In this document: one piece after another, positions 12,501 through 36,552 of the stretch
How the letters are laid out: each line of letters opens with the position of its first letter
Numbering within the stretch: the first letter of the stretch is position 1
Assembly (NCBI GenBank): GCA_017562135.1
Contig: QEYB01001046.1
Location: 4,278,001-4,342,000 of the forward strand
Reading direction: 5' to 3'
DNA length: 64,000 nt
Source: Dipylidium caninum
Lineage: Eukaryota > Platyhelminthes > Cestoda > Cyclophyllidea > Dipylidiidae
Position numbers and translations under genes: made by a program
The notes under the pieces: generated by a model
What the model was told of the DNA's origin: nothing
The model's input: only the letters and a program-made list of their open reading frames with translations
The model's database searches: none

Positions 12501-15500
12501 AGTTGTGCTTGCAGAGAGCTGCTTCGGCTTGGTTGTGGGGGTGAGGCGAGACCGGATGCTATCCGTCTGATCTCATTATTACAGGCAAAAGCGGGTAATT
12601 TGGATGATCGAATACAGGCCAGTTGCATGCAGCTAACTCGGAACTTCAGCGGCTGAGGAGCCCAACAGCAGTCATTGTGGAGGACTAAATTTGTCTGTAG
12701 GCTCAGCCCCACCGATTCAATATTCCCTTAGGACGATTTCACGCCTCACTTGACGCAGGTGGCAGATACCAAGGCGGGGGCAACGCAGGGGCAGAAGTAA
12801 ATATATAATGCGTGATTGACTGAGAGGTTGGGCATGCACACCACCCACTGCACAAGTGCCGCACTTAGGGCCTCCTCAGGCAAACATTGGGCCCACGACA
12901 AAATCCCCGTGGTTCGTCCTTTTACGGGCATGACTCCGTGTCTTTGCCCATTTCAATGGACACGTCAACTTCCACCTTGGCCTTTTTGTCATTATCAACG
13001 CAGCGCCCTGCTGACCCCGAGTCTTTCATTTCCACCGACTCTGACTCCGTATTCATTTTGAAATTAATTTCGGCAGTAAAAAGCGCTTATCGAAAACCAG
13101 AACGCTCCACTCGCAATCAGTTTAATGGTGGAGACAACTTTTACGTTGGACAACTTGTCTGTCCGTCCACGCAATTGCATTATTACTGAGCTGAAATTAT
13201 ATTAAAGTAGACACTTCCAGTACGCATGAGACCACTTGACTCAGCATGAAGCTTTTCACCACGCACAACTTCTTCCTCTTCTTACCATGCCGTTGTCACG
13301 TTGTCGTGAGCATTATTTACCGTCGACCATGCAGTCGAGCGTCCTAGAGTCTGTTGCCTCTGTTACGCTTGGACCGATGTGAGTGTCACGGTCAAAGGGG
13401 AAGAAGGTGACTCCTCTTCCCTAAACCCCCACTCACACTCCCACCCCCACCCCAGCCCAGTTGAGGCCTTGTAGAGGGCGCGAAGCCACCCTCCCCCCTG
13501 ACAGCCCCCTCATTGCCTGAACAGTCCACAAGCCTCCCTCCCGCGGTGAGCATTTTCGTGTCCATCCAATGCACTGCTTCACGCCGTCTACGAAAGTTAG
13601 GTTTTCCTTCAAATTGCACCTTCTGACATGATTCCGGGTTCGGCTAGAAATCGGCAAAAGCAACCTTGCAATGGCGGATGACTGAAAAACGGAGGCGGGC
13701 AGCCGTCATTCTTGGAAGCTGAGAAACTCATCGCGCGTCGCATGATCGCGTGAGAACTGCATTGGAATTATGATTGATGAACCGTGTCCGCCGACTGCTG
13801 AGCAAAACGCGGCCCAACTTGAACGACTTACCTGACATGCAGAACACGCACCTATGCATCTCGGCCACACAAGAACTATTGACACAGCTGCACCACGGAC
13901 GCCTCTGGATACACTCGACTGTCAACCGACTTCCTTTACTGTCCTCGTCTCCTGTGACATCCATGATGGCCGTCCCAACCCTTCATTGAAATTGCGACCG
14001 TCTAACAAGTGCATGTCGAATACGTCTTTCCCCTGTCGATTTTTGCATCTTCGTCGCAGGCTTCCCCACACGGGGAAATAGCGCAGCGCACGGATCTCCC
14101 TCCAGTGAAACCCTGGTTCATCTTACCAGAGCGGCCGCATTCCGTACCGTTCCGAAGTCAGGAACGGACACAAGTGAGTTGCTTTAAGAAACTGTGCTCC
14201 TTTCGCCATGGCGTCTTTCGTGGTCACCATCAGACAGACGGCAGGTGCACCGCCGGCTAATTCCGACTGAAATTGTCGAAACACCCTTTTGTCCGTGCTA
14301 ATTAGGTGAAGACTTGAAGTTTTTCCCATGAGACGATTAACCGCTCCCCACTTGCGTGCCCGGTCACACCTGTTTCTTCTCGCTGGATGTCGAAGGGTCG
14401 GTGCAGCTTTTCCAACGCAGTTTCATTGCTTCTATGACCGCATATCGGCAAAAAGTGCTCTGTGAATGTCAGGACAGCCCAGTACGTGTCATCGCTCCCC
14501 ATTTATTCCTGTTCTCTAATTACTCGTCGCGGACTTTCACTTGTCTCATTATTTGTCGCGGTGTTGTGTTCTGCCACCGTCTTCACCATCGAACGCATCC
14601 CCTCCGATATGCCGCAATATGCGCTCAAAGACTTGTCGTCCGTCTTATCAACAAACTGGCACAGCCCCCGATGCCCTCCTCCGGACTTAACTTCAGCCTA
14701 ACCGACGAAATCACGCGTGAATGACAGATGTTCGTAGCCATGCTGTTCAACCTCTAACGGAGCTAACAAGACAAAACTCATTTCACAGACGCCCTTTGTC
14801 ATTTTGCGTGTCTCCGGGCGTTTCAGGCAACAGCAAATTGAGTGAAGGAATTTTCCTGAGACTGCTGCACCGAAGTCAGCTCTCAGGTGGCACCGACAGT
14901 TCCATTGCCAATGTGCAAGCAGCCAGTCGCCATGAAGGTGTGGTCAGCTTCTTTACGCATCCACGGGTCTGAGGAGAAAGTGGGAGCGTAGGTCAAGAGG
15001 GCTTCACTCATTTTGCCCCTATTTGGCCTCGAGGGTGATGCAAGAAGTACGGCTTTTAGGCCTGAGTCAGGGTGGCGTGTGCGGACACTTCATCCGTGAG
15101 GATGTTCCGAACTCGATCTTATCACGACGCAGGCTTTATCGTAAATTATAAGCCACGAAAGTACACAGCATGCGGCGCTGCTTGAAATATAAGATGGCCC
15201 CAAGGCTATTCGTGGTGCCAAGAAGAATCCCGCCCCACTGCTGACAGTCCAGTGCTTCCTCAGACGCCGAAATGAGCTTCAGCACCAAATAGGCTTAATT
15301 GTCGAATGGAACGTTGGAATTTAATGGCAAGAACATCAGAATTGCACCCACGGAAAGTTTCATGGGTTTCATTTGAGGCTCAGTGGAATGGCTCCCGGCC
15401 CATCCCCGTTATCTCCGCCTCCATCGCCACCGCCAGTACCGCCGCCACGGGCAGGCCTGTTTGTGCGCCTATTATGTCCGGATGACGCGGCTTCTCATTA

Positions 15501-16280
15501 TCACATCAACTGCGTGCACTATCGCCTCCCACGCCCGCCTCTGACGCTTCCCCCAGCCCGCCCGCCCGTCCGCTCCGCCGCGCCTCCACGCACCACCACG
15601 CGCCACCTCGCGCCACCGCCGCCCCCCTCGTGCTCACTCGCTCCGTTCACACACATGCAACTCTCGCTTCGTCTTGTGAAACAACAAAAGAGGAAATTGT
15701 CATCGCTATTTTCAACTGGCGGAGCTGAAGCGACAAATCCTCGGATAAAAAATGCATGACCTAGAAACAAGCAGAAATGCCTAGTAATTGGCAACAGTGT
15801 GAGGAAAATTTGCGGCAAAATATGCGATTATTCGATATTGCCTTTCTCTCTCCTGAATGATGGGAATAAAGATTTGCGGACACTTCGTCGAGAAGTTGGT
15901 TGAGATGCTGAATATCAGGAAAGTGATTCAAGAAGTGGAAGTCTACCAATTAAATCTGACAGAATTCTCATGGGAATATATTTGAGAGAAGTTTGCCTGA
16001 GGTACTTTTTTGTTAATTTTCTCGATACGACAGCCACCCATCTATGCATTCCACCGGTGCACGAGACGGCACTAGGTGGGCTGATGACACCGTCCGATTA
16101 AGTAGTGACCAGTTACATTCGAACAATCGAAATCCATCATGCCCATGGCTGAGAGTGGACCCATCCAAGTGGCGCACAAAAGGCTCACTTGCAAAATCAT
16201 TTCAGCTTCAGCGACAGCCTTTTCTTTTCGACACTGCATCTTTTGTAAGCTTAAGCGATCTCACTTCCCCACTTCAAATT

Positions 16281-16292
16281 CCCCCCCCCCCC
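16281..16292. repeat. Poly-C tract
   Basis: Twelve consecutive C residues on the + strand. Such homopolymers are prone to length errors in assembly. Confidence 0.8.
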
Positions 16293-18351
16293 GCCACCAC
16301 CACTGATGTCGGCCGCCCTAGCGCACCCCATTTCGCGATTTCAACAGCGCGAAGACACCCAGTCTTGGCTATAAATCATTAAAGGCTAACCCCGGTGATA
16401 ACAACGTCTCAATAGAAGGGCAGAGAGTAGAACCTACTGGCGGACTTCCATACACTGTACTCTCACTAATTCTCCTAAAGTCGACATCATTCGATGTCAC
16501 CTTTGTGCCAAAAATCCACACAATATTCTTCATTAACACCGAATCTGTGCTGGGAACCTGGTATAACCGCTTCCTGAAGACTGTTAAACCAATGCGAGTG
16601 TTTGAATTCTCGCTGCGGCAATTCTCGTTGTAGATTTCATTTGACTCTAATTCGAACTTCTGGTTTTGAGATTCTTGATATTTGCCAAGCTGGCCCTTCC
16701 AGCGACTTTTATGTAACAGTAATGAATTTTTTTTCTATTCGCCCCTTTTGAAAAAAACCATTCAATGTTGGTCGCAAGTGCATTCCTTCTGTTATCGAAG
16801 TTGAGGGGAATTCCCCATAAAATTGGTTTGAGAAATATTTGCCGCTTGAAGGAAATATTTTGTAAAACCTGATGTATCGAGGGTGATGAATGGCCCCTTT
16901 ATCTTCCGAGCTTAAACGGCGCAATTAATTTCCCCTTAACTTTACGCCAACCATAATTTACCAGCCGCAAAGATAAACGCGAATCCGGAGGTGGGGAGGG
17001 AGAGTCCGAGCGTGGAGGAGCCTAGGCAGCGCTGGCGCCTACTTCTGGTGGCCGAGACATTGGGGACCGCGGACGCACCCGAGCGCCTCTGCCCTCCCGT
17101 GGGCACGCGGGGGTGTTGGGGAGGGCGGCACGGTCGCATGCCCACGAAGACGACTCGAGGAGTCTCGGGCTCTAATTAACAAATTTATTAATCCCCAGCG
17201 GTTTTTCTTATATCCCTGTTAATTAAAATCGCTCTGCAGTATAAAAAGACATGCAGTTGTGATGAACATGTCGAATTTGTTGTAAAGGTTTTGGATTTAC
17301 CATATTTAAATCAGCTTTGAAATATTTATTTCGTCCTTTTGTTCGACGTCCTCAGCCTCGATAGGTCATCTACGAAGAAGTCCTTTGCCACAAGGTAGAT
17401 TTTCAAAAGCAGAACCACTTTTAGGGATCAGACTTACTAATTAGGTTTCGTTTTCAAACCCCATAGATACGTCTCGGGTGACTGCGCGTAATGTTTTAGG
17501 GTTGAGAGTACTGTAAGGATTTGCAAAACTTGGTACGAATACACCCATGTTCCCAAGGAAACTTGGGTATCTAGACCCATTAGCAAGTTTGCTTCACCAG
17601 TGTTTAGCGATTAAAGGATATTCGAGTATGAATTATTTGTTAGTTGGTCTAGTTTTGCCTTTCATTGTTATATCATCAACAACCTGAGTGGTTAATTTAC
17701 TAAGTCATTATTTTGTTGTGTAGATTATCCAATGAGTTTAACTTTAGTACGGAAGGCAATATGTGGCTTGTGAATACACATCTCATTATTTCCGGTTATA
17801 GGACTGTGTCACTGTCTTAACCTTGTTCACATTACTGACGTTCAAAATTTCCACCCAAGCTTGTTAAATCTGGGAAAAAGGAGGGTAAGAGTGTAAAGAA
17901 ATAACGAATAATGATGGGGGTATAAGTCTTTAAGTATATAACAGACTGAACATTCGGAGTCATCAAAAGGTGTTGATGTTAATCTACTATGTCTGATTCC
18001 GTTATGGGATTAATTTACCAACTACTGAGAAAAGCGCTGTAAATACATCATTAACGAGGACGAGGCTTTAGTACTTGCATTTCCAGTAAGTGAACTTGTT
18101 GCCGTCTAAGCGGCTGAACTCACCGGCCATAAAAAGTCATTTGCTACTTTGACAACCTTCACAGTAACTTGTGTAATAGTATTCCCTTTAGCCTTGTCGT
18201 ATATCTGCCTTTGCGCATGTCAGTGTTACATTAATTTCTTGAACGCCCTAACAATACTTGAGAGATAGGTGCAACCCATATCTCAACCAGCGTTCAACGC
18301 AATAATTTCTAAATTCAACACTAAGGAAGGGTAAGAGGCAGACTGAGGCTA

Positions 18352-18388
18352 ATAGTATGAATCAGTTATTATAACCGATTCATACTAT
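18352..18388. repeat. Near-perfect 37-nt palindrome
   Basis: The 12-nt arm ATAGTATGAATC at 18352-18363 pairs perfectly with 18377-18388. Inside it a second perfect 5-nt arm (GTTAT/ATAAC) closes on a single central T at 18370. The only mismatch is one A/C pair between the two arms. In RNA it would fold into a tight hairpin; in DNA it would form a cruciform. It sits in AT-rich gene-free sequence 0.9 kb before the RPS11 copy. I see no target-site duplication or coding sequence linking it to a transposon. Confidence 0.85.
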
Positions 18389-19251
18389 AAAAAGAGACTG
18401 ATCTCGTCCCATTAACTCCTGTTGGGTGGTAGGCAAATTTAAAACTTGGTCCAATGTCGACCTTATGATAATTATAGTAGTGTTCTTCTTAGTATGTTCG
18501 GCCATAGAAAGCATATAACATCCTTCCATAAAACTGGACTAAAAAATAAGCTAAAGTAGGAAGAGCGGAAAAAGCATGCTTATACCGATAACGAGTGAAG
18601 AGAAAACTTTTGTCGAATCAGGCATTTCCTGAATTAAACAGACACCGAGACCTTGGTCGGAGGGGCTTGCTAGTAATGTAAGATAAAAGTAAGATAAGTA
18701 TATCGTAGTCTTCCATTTTCTTATTAGGAAGTTAAATACAAAAGGAATAATTTGGAACTCCGGGAGGAGTTTTTTGTGCAGCTGCAATGGAGGAAAACTG
18801 TCGATTTGATAACCTCCAAATTTACTAGTTTCTATATTGAAAATCTAACATACGTGATGCCCACTTATATGTGCGCTTCAGCGGTGTGGCGAAAGAGATT
18901 GTTCTATCAGTGATTTTAGAAGCCCGATTTGAAAACTTGAAATATTTGGTCAAAATACCGCATAATCCTATTAATATTGTATTTATTTATTAGTAATTAA
19001 TTTTGTGAAAGTGAACGACACATGAACACACCGGGACAGTGTATTTTTAACCTAGGAAAGATTGCACTTTAAAACCGGTTAAACGATTTTACGCCGCCAA
19101 TACGACATTTAAAACGTTTAAATGTAATTAGCATTTAATAACTCGTAGTAGTTAACTACACGCCTTCTCGAGACAAACTCGACCTTACCCTCATTTGTTT
19201 TAAGCGGCCAATGGACTGTTGAGGCAACTTCTACCTGGCGTGTTTTAGGCA

Positions 19252-19724
19252 ATGGCTGAGCAGGTTCTCCACGATTCCGACCTTATTCCCCTGTAGGTTG
19301 AACGTGCTTATCAGAAGCAGAAACTTTTGGGCAAAAAGGGGTCCCGTTACTACAAGTCAATTGGTTTGGGTTACAAGACCCCCAAGGAAGCCATCTTCGG
19401 CACCTACATTGACAAGAAGTGCCCATTCACGAGCGACGTCACCATCCGCGGCCGCATTCTCACAGGAACCGTTCGAAAAATGAAAATGAATCGGACCATC
19501 GTTATTCGCCGCGATTACATGAAGTATGTCAAGAAGTACAAGCGCTTCGAAAAGCGTCATAAGAACATGTCAGTTCATATGTCCCCGTGTTTCCGCGATG
19601 TCCAAGTGGGCGACACCGTCATTGTGGTGAGTGTAGGCCTCTGAGCAAGACCGTAAGCTACAATGTCATCAGGGTCTCCAAGGCAAGCGGTTACAAGTCT
19701 AAAAAGGGCTTTAACAAATTTTGA
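19252..19724 (+). CDS. RPS11: 40S ribosomal protein S11 (uS17), frameshifted copy
   Basis: Exon 1 is only MAEQ (19252-19263). A 33-nt GT-AG intron (19264-19296) follows, then exon 2 from 19297, which begins VERAYQKQ and continues with [49 protein letters not shown] and [13 protein letters not shown]. These are unmistakable S11 blocks (small-subunit uS17, 18S rRNA binding). After DTVIV one G is missing near 19626 (GTGGTGAG where GTGGGTGAG is expected). The frame therefore stops at 19642-19644, while the conserved [10 protein letters not shown] to GFNKF tail continues in the next frame to TGA at 19722. About 11-13 residues that human and fly S11 have between QKQ and RYYK are also absent. An AATAAA lies at 19738, 13 nt after the stop, and there is no poly-A tail tract. 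It could be a real gene with an assembly error or a recently inactivated duplicate. Confidence 0.85.
19264..19296 (+). other. Ultra-short 33-nt intron in RPS11
   Basis: The intron runs GT...TGTAG and contains an in-frame TAG. Removing it joins MAEQ to VERAYQKQ in phase 0, as the S11 family requires. The short pyrimidine-rich 3' half (CCTTATTCCCCTGTAG) can serve as both branch region and polypyrimidine tract. Confidence 0.8.
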
Positions 19725-19737
19725 ACCGACATGTCCC

Positions 19738-19743
19738 AATAAA
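19738..19743 (+). terminator. Poly(A) signal AATAAA of the RPS11 copy
   Basis: A canonical AATAAA lies 13 nt after the original-frame stop codon of RPS11, a compact 3' end. Confidence 0.6.
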
Positions 19744-20221
19744 GCGTCGTTACCACGTGCGCGTTCTTACGCCTGGTTTCCCCGGACGTTTAGTCCAAAC
19801 TCCACTCGGAGCCGGTCGTCCACGCCACCGTGCCGCTCAAGTCACTTCCGCGCTAGATGGGGCGTGGCGCACGTCGGCAGTTGGGGCGCCCCAAGCCGCT
19901 TGTCACCCGCCCCAACCCGGACTGCTCCCCCCCCCGGCCGCCACGTAGGGGAAAACCACACAGCATCCCCTTTCGCCTTTGAGAAGTTGCAGTCGGACCC
20001 CACTGCTTCCGTCTACCCCTTATAACGAGCGGTTGGACGCCCCCAAACTCGGAAAGGTCTCGAGCCCTGGCCGTTACCTACGTAGAATGCCCGTTGCGTA
20101 ACAGACTAGCGTATGTTCAGGATTAGAGTATCTCTTAGAGAAATCTTGCTACATTTAGCTCGACATTAACCAGGGGCGGTCTATCAATGTTAGAGCGAGA
20201 GGAGTGAAGGGGTTATCCTTG

Positions 20222-20866
20222 CTACAGGTTGCGGCACATCTCCACCAAAAGTTGTTCCATCAGGACGCTGCCGTCGTTGCCGCCGTTGCTGGAGCAGCAG
20301 GAAGCTCCGCTGTTCAGTGAGGTAGCGGCGGTCACAATCTCAGGGGCACGATAGAGAGCTGTGCCGCTGGGGATCCGCATCGCGGGACTGGAGCCAACTT
20401 GGTTTGAAAGCGGGCAGTAGCGTATTGTGTGCGCGTAGTCTCCGGTAGCTGAGCACAGGGGGACAGACGAACCGACGCAGCACAGGGCATATGACTCGCC
20501 CTGCCCTATCTTTTACCTACCGCGGGGAGTAAACGTTGAGACTCCAGAAGGGATGCCACAAACGGGCCCGGGCCGTTTTTATACACCCAAATTAGTGGCA
20601 GTGCGCAAAATATGCGCAAGTAACCTAGCCGATGGATTTACGCCTCACCTCACGGCCAGTTAAGCCTTGGGAACACCTACTGGAACCGTACCTTGTGACT
20701 GGTGTACATTTCGAAGGTCTCGTTGTTGTTGCGGCAGAAGACGCAGAGGTCCATGTTGGCCTCACTAAGGTGGCGAATTAGGGAGACCAATTGGCCGAGG
20801 AAATTGGTGAGGCGGCACAATGTGAGACTGTTCATGGGTATCCCGTGGTCGTAGTAAGCTTTTATT
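20222..20866 (-). CDS. nanos: Nanos homologue, zinc-finger region (5' end not found, frameshift)
   Basis: Two exons on the minus strand carry the complete Nanos double CCHC zinc finger. The first spans 20866-20692 and contains DLCVFCRNNNETFEMYTSHK. The second spans 20516-20222 and contains VKDRAGRVICPVLRRFVCP, then LCSATGDYAHTIRYCPL. Cysteine and histidine spacing is C-x2-C-x12-H-x10-C-x7-C-x2-C-x7-H-x4-C, exactly the family signature. Nanos binds RNA with Pumilio, represses translation and recruits deadenylases in germline and stem cells. The exon join is phase 0 (CACAAG|GTACGG to CGGTAG|GTA). A run of five Cs (+ strand G at 20458-20462) in the VCPLC codons carries one extra base. The second finger is therefore in a different frame from the first as printed. 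The tail after the finger is Ser/Gly-rich and ends VEMCRNL. Upstream exons (Nanos N-termini are poorly conserved) were not identified. Confidence 0.93.
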
Positions 20867-23800
20867 CTGCAAGAAGAGCAGCGCCTACGTTATGGGGGCT
20901 GCGTGCAGCCTACTGCTCGCCATAGGAAGGCCGGCCGCCCGCGTCCAGACCAACACCGGCTGGACCGAACAAGTGTGCAGCGCTGGGGTGTTGTTGACCC
21001 AACGGAAACCAGAACACCTGCAGTGAGTTGCCCAAACGGTAATCCTAAGTGAATGGGACGTAAGCCTCGCTAAAAGCGCCTTGGAGGGTGGGAGCGGTTA
21101 GAGGGACGATCTCCTGGCCTCCCCCGGAGCCTGCTCCGACTAGGAGTAAATGGTACATTGGTAACCGCGTAACTCTGGTTAACACTGGCCTCCGCTTCGT
21201 CCCGACGTTAGTCTACGGGAGGTCTATCATGACGCAGGAGGCCAGGCGGCCACTCTAACTGGCTGATGTTGAAACGCAGCAAGTGAACGCTCAAACGACG
21301 ACCGGGAGACACGTTGCGGCGCAGGGGCTACAAGTACATGACAGCATCGATATTCAAAATGCTTCCAACCTGTGAAATCCGCAGTACTCTGTGAAGTACT
21401 GAACGGAGTTGGTTGCTGGAACGATTTACGGAGCCTTTCCCGGTGTTCAACGAGTTGGAAAATCGTATCAGTGCCGAAAGGCTAGATCCGCGTAATCATT
21501 ATGGCCGCTAATATTTATTGTGGTGAGACTAATCGAGCTCGGCCATCACTTAGCATCGTCGGGGTTATTCCGAATGAACCCGCAGACTCCAAACTGCCTA
21601 CCTGTGGATCACCGATGTTCTGCACGAGAGCTGGAATAACAGCCCGAAAACGTGATGTGGGCAGCGTTCCCTCAGCGGTAACGACGATCGTGCTGGTGCG
21701 ATTGAGACGCCTGTCTAGACAGATCACGTGCCCCCAGGTTTTGGGCGGCCGAGACTGCCGAGCCCTGAGGTCCAGGAGTCACACGCCAGTAGAATCTACT
21801 GAGTTGGACGCGTAACCCGGCCCCGATTATGATGAACAGAATGCTACCTCGTCGAAAATGAGACGGGAGCAAACCAAGGGTGCACTCGAAGGTTAGTCTC
21901 TTCCAGGCTTAGGACCGCTCTCACGAAACGAAGACTAGACCAAGTGGCCGAGGAGAATCCGCGTTAAATACCACCTAGACGAGCGATTCGAAGCATTTAT
22001 TGTGATTTCTAGGATTCAACGAACCTAAGGGATTTGCTGTCTTACTGCTTGAGACTGGAGTGCTTTAAAAGTATAACTCGCTAGAGTTTGAACTGTCAGG
22101 TCGACTAGCGTATAAATCCTGAGTTTCCAAGTGCGGAAGACTGCCAAGGTTACTTAAGGAGACCTCTGAGACAAAGAGGCCCTATCTGAAGACCTCAAAA
22201 ATTAACCGCCAAGCTGAGTGATGTCCACACCAATAAGGTTCGGTAAAAACCAGAACACAGTCATGCTTGTCCCTGGGCCATGACTCTACCACCGATGAAA
22301 AAATTTTGCACAAGCAGCCGACGACGCCTTATCGCCTCCTCGAGTTATTATTTACCGGTCGGCGATATTAGATCATGTCAGCCTAGGCGTCTGACTCAAT
22401 CCCCCCCTCTGTCCCTCCGCCCACCGCTCAGACGCCGCGGTCAGGTGGGTGTTCAGGTACAGACACGCAACGTCAGCCGTCAAAAAGGATTGACACACAC
22501 ACACACACACCATGACCAACCATACACCACTGCTGAATTGAGGCACGACCACACGTTTCACTTACGATCGGTCCCCTGACGATAACATTGGACTTATAAG
22601 GAAAACTCACAATTCACGCCAACGATTAATTTGATCCACCACGAGAGAGTAGCGATCTCCACGACTCTGATTCTCTAGAAGGAAAAAGCCTTTCTGATTC
22701 AAAGTAGTACAACTGCCTTGAACCCAGATTTTAGTCGACTGACTCACGGCCTGCGCAAATTCACAGGTAACCAAAGCCTAGCTGTTACACCCCTTATTTA
22801 TGAGATCAAAACTTCTGAGAACTCAATGTAAGTGCATTTAGCCCATGGAGGAGCTACAATATTGGTAAAAAAACAGTTTGGGGGTATCACGACCGGAAAC
22901 CCACTTACGCAGAGGCATTGCGCCTCCCGGCCACCGCAATGATCGGAGAGCGTAGCCGCTGTCAGGGCTCGCAGAGCGAGAAGACGACAGGCCACCTCGC
23001 AGGAGAGAGTCGGCGCACATCACGTCTGCGAAAAATGCGGACCCATGCCCAATCCCATATTTAATTCCGCCAGTTAACCAATTGCGAGATGCCCCCACCG
23101 TGTTGCCTCTGAGCCCGCGATGTGCGCACGGAGCAGCCACACACGTACGCACCGCGGCCGTCCTCATCGACCAATGGTTAACTAAATCGATAGAAGGGTG
23201 CAGGAGACTGTTGTGTACCCGGTCCGCTAGCACTGCGGAATGACTAGTTGAGAACCCTTGAGTTTATTGCTCGCCGTCTACTCCCCTCGGTACTGTCGCA
23301 GGTGGCGAACTTCAAGGGGGCCATCGTCGTGATGAGACATCCGCTGTTGGGAAAGCTAGAAGTGGCCTGCTGTTTAGTGGAATTTGTGAGGTTGAATAAG
23401 GCATAAATAGTAAGGTTTGTACAGACTAACGATTATCATGGGACTCGCTTCTGCTAGAACATGAACAGTCACTCTTTGAACAAACCGGGGGGTTGACTGC
23501 ATGTCTATCGGGAAATCAGCCTATGAATGGGTGGATCTACTGAGATGTGCTTCTTCCCATTTCTACGTACCAAAAGCCAGTTAGTGGTGAGGAACTCTCC
23601 GTCGGTTGCTTTTTTAGAAGGCTATAACTAAGAGCGTACGTTAAATAACAAACTGGTGCATTATGCTGCATTTATTTTAAATCGCGCATATGCGCCAATT
23701 TGTGGAAATGAATACTTAGCTTGGACAAGATGGGCCTCGGCCAATATTCGGGGAGGGGGGTCCCCGATGCACGCTCTTGACTTCAGCTAGGTCGACGGAT

Positions 23801-24741
23801 TTGGTAATGTGAAGAGAAATTAGGCATAATGAAGACTGGCGGATGAGGATGAAAAAGGCTCAGTTTCTCTCTAATCAGAGGAAGTTGATGTAAGGCGAAC
23901 GCTAGTCTCAAATCAAATCGAACATATTTCATAGTAGGATAGGTGAAACTTTGCCCCAGTCAAGATAAGGTTTTTGTTTATGTTCTAATTGCGCGAGACA
24001 ATGCGGGTAATACGCTATCATGGAGTCATGTAAATCTCTATGATGTGGAACCAAGACTTTGCGGGTAGGTACACGCAAATGAAGCTGAAAGTTGAAGAAC
24101 AACTGAATAAGTTTGAGATAGCAAAATGGAAACTTTCAACCATAGTATAATGACGATAAGCGCGGGAAAGTATGTAAAGAAGCATTAGCAGAAGTTCTGT
24201 GATATTAGATAAAACATCATCTATCAGACACCCAAAGTCCTAATTGTGAATACGAGGCTACATTTCGTTCAGTTTCGACAGAAAATGCTACCATTCCACG
24301 TGAGAGCAGCTGGAGGGCCGGGGTAGGAATAGCCGCATGGAGTAGAAGAGAGCTGTATATGTTTCGTCAGGATGTTATTTTGGAAAAAGGACAAATTTAT
24401 GAAATTAACCTTGGCAAAACTAGTTTAACTCGAAGTTAAATTGTGCATTTGCGCAATTACGTAATTCCGTATTTGTCAACGTCCACTGTACTTGAATGTA
24501 CGGAGTGGCAGTAAGGCTGTTGGCGTAAGTTCACATACAAAGCATGTGTCAAATTCCTTTAAATCGATTTAAATTAAAACTAATTGCTAATTACAGTGAG
24601 GCCAATAGGATTCTAGTACAACCGCTAACACCGGTCTCGAATTTGTGTGGTCCTGCACCAATTTAAATATAAACTCAAACCGACAGGGATTTACACAACT
24701 AGCCAACATGCACAATAGTCTGTTGATTAGCCTATATCAGC
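20867..24741. other. Intergenic or 5' region between nanos (-) and LARS2 (+)
   Basis: This interval must contain the 5' exon(s) of nanos on the minus strand and the promoters of both divergent genes. I could not recognise them. A short (CA)n run lies at about 22494-22510. The longest open frames (for example 22838-23233 on the minus strand) show no family features. Confidence 0.5.
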
Positions 24742-36536
<11,795 letters not shown>

Positions 36537-36546
36537 AGCATACTTA

Positions 36547-36552
36547 AATAAA
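36547..36552 (+). terminator. Poly(A) signal AATAAA of LARS2
   Basis: A canonical AATAAA lies 11 nt after the LARS2 stop codon. It supports 36536 as the true end of the reading frame and a very short 3' UTR. Confidence 0.65.

Larger units (their letters stand above)
1851..19251. other. 17 kb stretch with no supportable gene
   Basis: I see no conserved domain or credible exon chain here on either strand. The open frames present are short, overlap on both strands and show no family features. Up to about 17.2 kb the sequence is comparatively GC-rich, with C-rich, CpG-containing blocks (about 9.35-9.5, 15.36-15.66 and 16.98-17.12 kb). After that it turns AT-rich. A pyrimidine tract lies at about 5825-5945. 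It should contain the protocadherin promoter and any non-coding 5' exons, but I cannot place them. Confidence 0.6.

Noticed and set aside
15373..15759. Proline-rich frame of 128 codons
   Set aside because: It comes from a C-rich block; composition alone explains it, and there is no domain, splice context or conserved motif.
20222..20400. LYRAPEIV motif resembling the APE region of a protein kinase activation loop
   Set aside because: It lies directly after the Nanos zinc finger in the same frame, with no other kinase motifs, so it is part of the Nanos tail.
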